DNA of 64,000 nucleotides, from NCBI GenBank assembly GCA_022264855.1, contig JABYQU010000058.1, positions 62,001-126,000 on the forward strand. The letters are read 5' to 3'. Positions 53,572-62,546 of this stretch are shown here, piece by piece. This DNA is from Lenzites betulinus (lineage: Eukaryota > Basidiomycota > Agaricomycetes > Polyporales > Polyporaceae). A program made the translations under genes and the position numbers. Under the pieces are notes generated by a model. It saw only the letters and a list, made by a program, of their open reading frames with translations. It ran no database searches and had not been told where the DNA came from. Within the stretch, counting starts at the first letter, position 1; each line of letters starts with the position of its first letter.

Positions 53572-55592
53572 CATTTGGGCGCTTTTTTGGCTTCCAAATG
53601 GGGCAGGGGCCTACTACCACCCCCTGGGGGCTCCCTTTTGGCCCCCCTGGGTGCATTATTGCCCCACTTTGTGCCCTATGTATATGTGGTGATCATGATA
53701 CATATCAGGGTGTTCTGTGGGGGCTAAAAACCGACCAAAAGCAGTCAAAAAAGCGAACCCAGGGCAGGGGTCAGCAGGTCCTGGTAGGTGCATGCAGCAT
53801 ATTATTGGTTCCTCTGGGCCCATTATGTTGATCAATATATCATTTGAAAGCTATAGCACAGGGCTTTCTGGGACAGCTATTTGCATAGCCCCCGATGCTG
53901 TACTGATGAAGATATGGCCTTTCGCATTTTCGCAAAAAGCAGCCGTTTTGTTTGCTCAATAGCTCCTGATCCAGGGCACATATAAATCCACCCTATACAC
54001 CGTTAGATTTGTATTTAGCAGACCTTTGAAACAGGCCTACTCTCAGGATATTCCATCCACATGTATTCTGCCCCTCCTCCTGCCTCCCTGCCAATAGATC
54101 ACCCTCCAGGGCCCTCAGTTCCTAATGGATTCCCTTGAAAGCCTTTGTAGTGTGTACTGGCAATATATCCATACATATTGCCAGCTTGGCATGGTTTAAA
54201 ATGGCCTACCCCTTACGTGCCCTCTTGCTGTACATTTGGGGCACTTCCAGCTTGTTTGCTCCATAATATTATATCCTGTACAGATATGGCCCTGCTCTCT
54301 TTTGCATGTTGTCTGTGTATACTATAGCTACCAATAAATGTGCTCAAAAGTGTTATCATACATCTAGATCTCTTATAGGCTCCTTATCAGTAGCCCACAG
54401 TGTAGCCCAATCTATCGCGTTTTGGGGGCATATTATTTAGATCAGACAGCACAGCTGTACTGGCATAGTGTTCAGGATTACATTGCACCAAACATCATGA
54501 GATTTGGTGGAGAAGTGACGGAGGTATGGGCAGAATATCCCAAATGGTGGTCTACATGCTTAAGCACAGCTTACAGCAGTGCATTCATGTATTCTTCACC
54601 AACTGCATCAGAGGGCTGTTCTGAGGTGTTCCCTCCATACCTCCGTCACTTCTCCACCAAATCTCATGATGTTTGGTGCAATGTAATCCTGAACACTATG
54701 CCAGTACAGCTGTGCTGTCTGATCTAAATAATATGCCCCCAAAACGCGATAGATTGGGCTACACTGTGGGCTACTGATAAGGAGCCTATAAGAGATCTAG
54801 ATGTATGATAACACTTTTGAGCACATTTATTGGTAGCTATAGTATACACAGACAACATGCAAAAGAGAGCAGGGCCATATCTGTACAGGATATAATATTA
54901 TGGAGCAAACAAGCTGGAAGTGCCCCAAATGTACAGCAAGAGGGCACGTAAGGGGTAGGCCATTTTAAACCATGCCAAGCTGGCAATATGTATGGATATA
55001 TTGCCAGTACACACTACAAAGGCTTTCAAGGGAATCCATTAGGAACTGAGGGCCCTGGAGGGTGATCTATTGGCAGGGAGGCAGGAGGAGGGGCAGAATA
55101 CATGTGGATGGAATATCCTGAGAGTAGGCCTGTTTCAAAGGTCTGCTAAATACAAATCTAACGGTGTATAGGGTGGATTTATATGTGCCCTGGATCAGGA
55201 GCTATTGAGCAAACAAAACGGCTGCTTTTTGCGAAAATGCGAAAGGCCATATCTTCATCAGTACAGCATCGGGGGCTATGCAAATAGCTGTCCCAGAAAG
55301 CCCTGTGCTATAGCTTTCAAATGATATATTGATCAACATAATGGGCCCAGAGGAACCAATAATATGCTGCATGCACCTACCAGGACCTGCTGACCCCTGC
55401 CCTGGGTTCGCTTTTTTGACTGCTTTTGGTCGGTTTTTAGCCCCCACAGAACACCCTGATATGTATCATGATCACCACATATACATAGGGTACAAAGTGG
55501 GGCAATAATGCACCCAGGGGGGCCAAAAGGGAGCCCCCAGGGGGTGGTAGTAGGCCCCTGCCCCATTTGGAAGCCAAAAAAGCGCCCAAATG
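53572..55592. mobile_element. Fold-back G: nearly perfect 2-kb palindrome inside F
   Basis: Two 958-bp arms (53572-54529 and 54635-55592), nearly identical inverted copies, enclose a 105-bp spacer. Ends are CATTTGGGCGCTTTTTTGGC. An 81-codon frame starting MGAKNRPKAVKKANPGQG appears in both arms (53717-53962 plus, 55202-55447 minus), but this mirrors the palindrome and is not evidence of coding. G interrupts the right subterminal part of F: sequence left of it (53505-53570) corresponds to 42613-42680 inverted. Confidence 0.9.
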
Positions 55593-55943
55593 CGGTCATT
55601 TGGTATGCCTACCCTATTAGGAAGCCAAAAAAGCGCCCATTAAGCGGTAAACAGGGACCTACAAGCAGGCACTGATTGTATAATGGATAAACGCAAACCA
55701 GGCACAGCTGCCAGAATATAAAACAAACTGCCCAGGGATTGTACAATCCCAAATACGCGCCCACAGTATCAAAAACAAACTGCCCAGGGATTGTACAATA
55801 GGTGGTCCTTATAATATAATACTTGACACTTATAATACAATGGCTGGGGTAGCGTTAAACAATTACAAGTGGTGATCACAAAATACACGAGGTGTGCACC
55901 AGTCTGGTGGGGGATTATATTATTATGGTGGCAACCACAAGTG
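55587..55943 (-). repeat. Right terminal inverted repeat of F
   Basis: Inverse of 42256-42612, with a few substitutions (AACGCAAACC against AACACAAACC in matching orientation). Followed by ACCGCGG. Confidence 0.9.
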
Positions 55944-55950
55944 ACCGCGG

Positions 55951-56348
55951 AACAGCATTGGGGCCTGCAAGGGCCAGTCGATGTCTGCTACGTGCTGTCC
56001 TCGTAAGTAGTCCTCCGTTATGAGTAGCCAGGCACTGACGTCTTCGGTCTCCTTTCCGTGGAAGTGGGGAGGCTCGACCTTGATGTTTCCAGGTCAGGGG
56101 GTGACGTTCACCGCAGGAGCCTGAGGCTGCACAACGAACTGTGCCGATGCGAAGGCTTGCTCAAGAGATGCTCGGAGTTGGTCGGCAGTTAGGCCGGTGG
56201 TCTGCTCTGCTACGGGCGGGGGGACCGGTTGGGTGTTGAGGCGGTGGTCGACGTCGCGGAGGATTGCCTCAAGTGCGGCGTATGCGTCGGGCGGAAGGTG
56301 CGCGGCAAGCGCTGCGAGGGGGTTAACAGGGTTTGCGTCTGTCTCCAT
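55951..56348 (-). pseudogene. Outer element gag, N-terminal piece
   Basis: Starts METDANPVNPLAALAAHLPP at 56348 and continues AEQTTGLTADQLRASLEQAF. An in-frame TGA (56094-56096) follows NVTP; after it the frame resumes PGNIKVEPPHFHGKETEDVS, WLLITEDYLRGQHVADIDW, typical of Gypsy Gag, up to element F. The stop is therefore a point mutation or readthrough site. The rest of gag is at 42041-42255. Confidence 0.85.
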
Positions 56349-56553
56349 GAAGGGCGAATGGCGTGCTTAGGTACGAGATGTGAGTGTAGCGCTATGAACG
56401 GCGTACCACGGAGCGTGATGTGACGGCGACGTCCGGAACCGAGAGGTTGGAAGTCGAGAGCGATAAGGATGTTAAGCAGTGTTCTTCTTACGGCGAGAAT
56501 CCGGTCTTGAGTCGAGTATGAGGCTGAACTAGCCAACCCCACACTTGATCAAG

Positions 56554-57122
56554 TGTGGTGTCGCTCCGTCCTTTCGGAGTTCGAACCGGCGGACGTGAGG
56601 AGGGAGCGGAGATCTGTCGCATTCGGTCGTTCTCGAGCTCGTTATATACATGCACGGCGAGTGTCTTAGGAGTCCGGGAGTCAAGATAAGTAACAAGACG
56701 TTCGGGTCCGCGAGGAGTGCCAAGAGGCACTATGGCTGTTCTGACTATCATACAGGAGCTCGGGGACGTAGACGATGAGTCGGCGGGGCCACAGGAGACG
56801 GTCGAGACGAATCGTTGGGAAACGGGCGCACGACGCGCATTTCCCCGCGGTTCCCCTGTGGAACAGGCTTGGAACAGCGCCGAAACTGGACTGCTGTCGA
56901 CAGCCTGGTTCCGAGCCTGCCTCAGGTCCTGAAGTTCAGTTAGAAAGTTATTGATTGGACAACAAAGCGGCCTACAGTGGCTCTTTGTGCTTTCTTGTCG
57001 GTGCTCCAAGCCCTTCTCCAAGCCTGTCTCTGGCCCGGAACCAGGAAACCAGTTCTGGACCTGGACCTACCCTGTTTCGCACCGGAACCTTGGCCCATTG
57101 CGCGTCGTGCACCTGATCATCA
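56554..57122 (-). mobile_element. Right (5') LTR of the outer element
   Basis: 569 bp from TGTGGTGTCGCTCC to CCTGATCATCA on the plus strand, followed by CATC (57123-57126), which matches CATC before the left LTR. The R-U5 part (56554-56829) is nearly identical to 15802-16077, the U3 part is not. This either marks two related elements or a recombined LTR. Confidence 0.6.
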
Positions 57123-57360
57123 CATCAATATAGCTTATCAAACTACGTAAGTCCGGTGGGAGTCCGCAAGTTAAATAGACCTAATAGACCACTTCCCTGC
57201 CACTACGAGTAATTCTACCAATACCGCTGCCTCTTCCCTTTTATAGAAGGTCCTCCCGCCCTCCCTTTCCGCCACTACAAGTCCGGGCGCCTTCCCTCGC
57301 TCCTCGGCGATATCCGGGCGTTTGATGGCAGCCACAGCCCCGGCTATCTCGGCGCCCCCT

Positions 57361-57630
57361 CCCCGCCCCGCCCCCGCCGGCGCTCCCCCGCCCATCAGCG
57401 CTATCTCCCGCCCCCGCCGGCGCTCCCCCGCCCATCAGCGCGCTCCCCGCCGGCGCTTTCCCTTCCCCCCGGCGCTTTCCCTTCCCCCCGGCGCTCCCCA
57501 CTGCCCCGGCGCTCCCCGCCCCCCGGCGCTTTCCCTTCCCCCGGCGCTCCCCACTGCCCCGGCGCTTTCCCTTCCCCCCGGCGCTTTCCCTTCCCCCGGC
57601 GCTCCCCACTGCCCCGGCGCTCTCCCATCC
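57361..57630. repeat. GC-rich minisatellite
   Basis: Alternating units CCGGCGCT-TTCCCTTCCCCC and CCGGCGCT-CCCCACTGCC, roughly 18-21 bp, preceded by two copies of CGCTCCCCCGCCCATCAGCG. Open frames across it reflect the repeat and are not genes. Confidence 0.85.
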
Positions 57631-58037
57631 CACTGCACACTAACTCCCCCGTCCCTCGGCTGTCTCTCCTCCGTTTTGTTCGCTTTCTTCTGTATTTTGT
57701 AGTAATTACTTATCGCTATACAATGGTGTCATTATATCGCCCAGTAGCCTCACACGCGGCACTTTAATCGCGTCCGGTAAAACTGACGCCCGAGTGACGT
57801 AGCACATTAGATCATCTCGGCGCTCCGCGCCCCCGGTTAATACTATCTCTAAGTTTACTTACTAACAAGAGTACAATACTATACGGCCTTAGTCCCACAT
57901 TGAAATCGGTTGAATTCCATATCATATTTCATTAAGACCTGACTACATGATGGCAGTAACAGTATACTAAGGCAGACCCAAGGTAATCCCAACGTTCCGG
58001 AGGCGCGTTCGCAGACCTCTAAGTCACAGCGGACCTC
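57631..58037. other. Intergenic spacer
   Basis: A.T-rich flank after the minisatellite with no supported gene; it would include the 3' end of the minus-strand gene that follows. Confidence 0.5.
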
Positions 58038-60438
58038 GTGCTTCACATAGCGGCGGCCTCCCGAGTGTCGGCGCCGACAGCGATCCCACCCGTGACGTTG
58101 TTGACGTTGGCGGCAGGCGCCGTAGCGGACACGGAGGGCGGCACAGAGGCGGTGCCGGTGACGGGGGTAGTCGCGGAGTTGGCGGATGTGGGCGGGGGCA
58201 CACCGAAGGTGCTGGGCGTTACAGAGGCGGCGGCGGGCACGAAGGGCGCGGGGGCAGCTCCGGGCGAGGTCGGCGGGGTCGCGGGACGGAGGGGAGCGGC
58301 TCCGGGGTGGGTGGACACAGTTGCGGGCGGGGTCGACGAGGCCGCGGGCGGGATCGACGAGGCCGCGGGCGGGGTGGACGCAGCCGCGGGCGTCGCTGCT
58401 GAGGAGGACGCGGCAGGCGTCGTCCCTGAGGAGGCCGCGGGCGTCGCTGCTGAGGACGACGCGGGCGGGGTGGAGGTGGCCGCGGGCGCCGTCGTTGAGG
58501 AGGCCGTGGGCGGGGTGGAGGTGGCCGCGGGCGTCGCTGCTGAGGAGGACGCGGGCGGGGTGGAGGTGGCCGCGGGCGCCGTCGTTGAGGAGGCCGTGGG
58601 CGGGGTGGAGGCGGCCGCGGGCGTTGTCGCTGAGGAGGCCGCGGCAGGCGTCGTCCGTGAGGAGGCCGCGGGCGTCGCTGCTGAGGACGACGCGGGTGCG
58701 GACTTCTTCGCTGTCTTGCTCTGTGTCTTCTTCTTCTCCCTGGTTGTACCTTTGTCACAACGCTCCTTGCGAGCGCGCTTGGGAACGATTATGCCGTCGC
58801 CGCTTGCGGTGGTGACGGCGTGCATGAAGGTGAAGCTGATGGGGGCGTCGGCAGCCCGCTTTCGCCCGCGCGGGGGTTGGCCTGGGTGCTTGGGACCGAG
58901 CCTTCCTGCGGCGGATGTTCACCGGCACCACAGTCGGCTGCCGCGGATGTGGGCGCGGTGGTTGTCACGGCGTCCGTGCTGGGGTTGTTGGTAGTGGGCG
59001 AGGTCTCCTGAGTGGTCGTGGGCGAGGTCTCCTGGGTGGTCGTGGGCTCCGGGGCGGGTTGGACCGACGAAGCTGCAGCCTGGGAGGTTGTATTGATACT
59101 CACACCCGGGGTTTCATTGTGGATGTCGCCCTGCCGGTATTCCTGAAGCCACTCCTCCCACTCAGGGTTTGTGAGTTGACGGAAGAAGGCCACGTCGTTC
59201 TCGAACGCGCTGAGGAGGATATTGAGCTCCTGGCGGGAGGAAAGCTTGCCGGGGGCGACAAACTTGGGGAGGGGCCACCGCTCGAGCACGACGCCGTACC
59301 GCATAGTGATGTGCTCGTGGAAGTTGACGTAGAACATCTTGGTGATGTTCGCCCGGGTGCACGCGGCTTCTGTGAAGAGTATTACTATGTATACTACAGG
59401 TGCTATAGATGTGTTACTCACGAAGCTTTTCCAATACAATAGCCGCCACCCTGTGCTTGAGGTCGATGAGGCTGTCGGTCGACTTCTTCAGACCTGAATG
59501 AACGAAGTCAGCGCCATCATCGTTACATATCTGCATAATGACTTACTATCAACGCCAGCGACGCAGTAGCCCTCCAGCCGGAGGGTAAAGTCGCTGAGGG
59601 AGGTGTTGTTGATGAGCTCGACGAACTGCTTGAGGCGTTCCGAGGTGTAGAAGACGTAGGGGGGATTCATTTGACTGGGGTTTGACCGTACGCCGATGAC
59701 GAGGAACTCCGCGCCCGTTCGACCGTTGAGGTTCTCGATCTGGGTGTGGCTTGAATGATAGATCATTGTCAGAGCGCGAGCATACTCACCTGGCGTCGGA
59801 TGCTCGAAAGGGTCGCTTGAATATCGTTGTACGCGTGTAGCGGGACATTATGGATACCCTCCTCGCGATTCTCCCGTCGTTCGCCCAGCTCCTGTACGGC
59901 CTCGGCCCCCGCTTCCTCTTGCTCCTCCTTCGACATCTGCTTCCAGCGACGCGACAGCTCCTTGATGAAGGAGGAGGAGACGCGATCGCGATCACCGCGG
60001 CCTCGCTCTGTTCATTGTGAGGTTGGTTGTACAGAGTCAAGCAAGGTCAGACTTACCCTCATTATACTTCTTCATCTCCCGACTGACGAAGCCATTCCAG
60101 AGCGAGATTTTGCGGGGCTGAGCGTTGCTGCGATGGGAGGTTTGCATGATAAGGCGGTAGAAGTACTCGGCCGAGTGCGAGCCGAACTCTTCTTTAAGGT
60201 TCACCGCGACTTGCCACATGGTTGTGCGCGCCTCGTGGAGGGCGTCCTGGAGCTTCGTCTTCTTCGCGCGACGCTTCTCTTGGAGCGCCCGTTTCTCGGC
60301 CGCGGTACGCTTCATCCGGCGGGCGCGACGTTCACGGTCCTCACGCGCAGTCCACGGCATGCGCACGCGTTTGGTGGACGAGGACTTCCGAGAGTCCTTC
60401 GAAAGGCGATGCAGGACAACGTCGGACTTCTTTACCAT
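58038..60438 (-). CDS. Basidiomycete family protein with HMG-like N-terminus
   Basis: Exons 60057-60438, 59790-60007, 59547-59739, 59422-59493 and 59369 downward; introns 49-53 nt. If the last exon runs straight on, the stop is at 58789 and the protein has 481 aa. A basic start (MVKKSDVVLHRLSKDSRKSS, KRRAKKTKLQDAL) leads to SLWNGFVSREMKKYNEE and FIKELSRRWKQMSKEEQEEA, an HMG-box-like pattern, then HNVPLHAYNDIQATLSSIRR, RTGAEFLVIGVRSNPSQMNP and MFYVNFHEHITMRYGVVLER. I recall this order from an Agaricomycete-wide family. In another frame 58038-58825 encodes VPKRARKERCDKGTTREKKK and an Ala/Ser/Thr/Pro repeat, which looks like the genuine C-terminus; a further intron or a frameshift must connect them. 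Confidence 0.7.
58350..58700. repeat. Minisatellite in putative coding sequence
   Basis: Repeats of GACGCGGGCGGGGTGGAGGTGGCCGCG-like blocks, including a near-exact duplication of about 90 bp (58459-58548 and 58549-58638). On the minus strand they encode ATPAATSTPPTASSTTAPA-type units. Confidence 0.8.
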
Positions 60439-60664
60439 AGTGCTCACCGGGTGTCCACAGAGGAGAGAAGTTAGTGAGTATGAGGAAAGCGGCAGGGGAG
60501 AGGGCGAGCTGTTGGTAGTTTTAATGTAAGTCTACGTGGCTACCCTCAACCAGTCAGCATTGTGTGTATTTGTTTTGGGCACAAATATGCGACCCGAGCA
60601 CGTGAGCAACAAATAAACATGATGTAGAGATCAAGAGATAACGAGGCATGGGCGGGGGCGTCAA

Positions 60665-62003
60665 CTACATGAGCGGAAAGTCTATCTCGTTCCACAGGTC
60701 CCTACAAACCTTGGCGTCCCACTTGAGGTTCATAGACAAGTGGTAGACGAAGCTCTCGACGTTGTCACAATGAACGCGGACACGGAAGAGCATGAGGAGC
60801 TCATCGGCCGTGATGCCTGATTGCAGCAGGACGCGGTCTGCACTCGGGCCGAAGCTGATCGCGAGGGCGCGACGAGAGCTCCTGTCGATGGTTGGTGGGG
60901 GGCGGACGATGGTGCGAAGGGCCTCGCGGGGGCCCGACAGCCTAAGGCTCTCTCGGAGCGCTGCAGAGATATTAGTATAATGTATATCAAGTGACAATGG
61001 AGCTTACCGATGGCGAGATCGTCCTCGACCTCCTCGCGTCGTGCCCTCGAATCATCATCATCTTGCCGTGAGTGGTGGCGATGGGTGCGCGAAGAGGTGG
61101 CCTTCGGGCGCGGGGAGGAGACAGCCGACGCAGATGCCGGGGCCTTGTGGGACGAGGATCGAGACGGTTTGACGGGCGACGACGGGGCCTCGACGTCGCG
61201 AGACGGTTTGACGGGCGACGAGCTGATAGAGGCGTGGCATGACAACTTGGTGGGCGACGCGGGCCTAGAGGCATCCCGGGTGGACTTCACGGGGGATTCA
61301 CGTACGCGGACATCGCGCGACGACTTGACGGGAGAGCGGGGTTTGCGGGACGAGTGAGCGGAGGCGCGATGTGCGTCCTTGCCGTCGTAGTCGTGGCCGT
61401 TATCGCTGCCGCCGTTGTGGTCGTCGTCCTCGTCGTCCTCCGGCTCGGGGGGAGGAGGGAGCTCGTGGCCTGGTGGGACGAGAGGGAGGTTATACCCAGG
61501 CTTACTAACCATGTATATGATGGCCTCAGATATCGTCTTCGATCCACACCATGTGGCCTGGCCCTTCGGCTTGTAATCTACGACAAGGTGGTTGAGCTGC
61601 TTCCTGGAGTTGTTATCAGGATCATAAATGGTCGGGATGGACGATGTGAAACGTACCAGGGAAATCCAACGTAAACTCCGGTCTCTTCCCCCACTCTGAT
61701 GGAGTAGATGGGGCCAGTCGTCTCCAAAGCGATCGCGGTAGCAGGCCGTTTGCCCAGCCAGTAGACCATGCGGTGGTTGTCGTCGGGGGAACAGCCATTG
61801 AAGATGCTCTCGTTGAGCTCGTTGATTGCGATGGCGTCCGCCTCCAGAGAGCAGACGACGACGACGGGGACGAGTGGCTTATAGTCACCGAGAGCTGTCT
61901 GCGGTGGGCTAGGGGATAGATGGGCGATGTAACTCGATGCCTCGCACACATGAGTACTCACCGCTTCCGCTTGTAGATCCCCGCGTTCTCGCCCCCCAAA
62001 CAT
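60665..62003 (-). CDS. Protein with RNase H1/viroplasmin-like segment
   Basis: Four exons (61962-62003, 61657-61898, 61008-61603, 60665-60960) sum to 1176 nt, 391 aa, all GT-AG with introns of 47-63 nt. N-terminal part: TALGDYKPLVPVVVVCSLEA and SIFNGCSPDDNHRMVYWLGK. Then GVYVGFPWKQLNHLVVDYKP and GSKTISEAIIYMV, resembling the caulimovirus viroplasmin/RNase H1 N-terminal domain that binds RNA-DNA hybrids. A disordered middle has repeated SPVKSSRDV / SPVKPSRDV units, and the C-terminus is FGPSADRVLLQSGITADELL and NLKWDAKVCRDLWNEIDFPL. The resemblance is by pattern only. Confidence 0.7.
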
Positions 62004-62546
62004 ACATAAAAAGGCCCTTCATAAGCCCCTTTCCTGCTTGTAATCATTGCGGGGAGGGATCAGGGGAAGGGCATGTAGAGGGAGGAGAGAGAAGAGAAGG
62101 GTGAGTTGCAAGCCGAGGTTAGCGCGCAAGAATGCATTCGCGCGAGAACGCTTTGCATGCACATGCACGATCAGCACATGCCCGCCCCCGGAGCATGTTC
62201 CTCAAGACATCTGCCAAGCTTCTTCTGCTTCTCGGATTGATACAATACATAATAGTTTACTATTTCTGACAGTTCTTTGTACTTCAAGCTGCAGTAAGCA
62301 TCTGATGACTGCAGAGATGTGTGAATTCGCGCGCGATGAGCACCAGAACAAGGCCTGCATGCCTCCAGCCCCGATATCACCTCGTGCCCTTCCCCGCTTC
62401 ATTTACCCAGGATTTACCTAAATATCACAATCGCATTGGGGCTTCGCGCGGCGTGTAGTGTTCATTTGATCACTCAATCGTGTGAAGTCCCTCGGCCAAT
62501 TCTTGGATAGCTTTCGATATTGTATGGGTAAGTCAGATAACTACTT
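62004..62546. other. Intergenic spacer
   Basis: Promoter side of the preceding gene and 3' flank of the KDZ gene. No other feature is supported. Confidence 0.5.

Larger units (their letters stand above)
42256..55943. mobile_element. Element F: 13.7-kb TIR element with CxC5/CxC6 protein and cargo
   Basis: 13,688 bp bounded by CACTTGTGGTTGCCACC and its complement and flanked by ACCGCGG (42249-42255, 55944-55950). Excision with one copy restores the interrupted gag frame. Terminal inverted repeats of about 357 bp differ at very few bases. Content from left: CxC5/CxC6 KDZ-associated gene (plus), host-gene fragments, palindromes, three minus-strand genes (49258-53308), fold-back G, right TIR. No intact classical KDZ transposase is seen inside, so either the CxC5/CxC6 protein acts as transposase or F is mobilised in trans. 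Confidence 0.9.

Noticed and set aside
53717..55447. Identical 81-aa frames on both strands as a possible duplicated gene
   Set aside because: They are mirror copies produced by the palindrome G, with no domain and no independent evidence of coding.
57241..57702. Gly/Arg- or Pro/Ala-rich frames over the minisatellite
   Set aside because: Every frame stays open because of the repeat; the peptides are simple repeats without start or splice support.
58219..58815. Pro/Arg-rich alternative frames at the coding minisatellite
   Set aside because: Frame shadows; only the Ala/Ser/Thr/Pro frame continues into a natural basic sequence (VPKRARKERCDKG).
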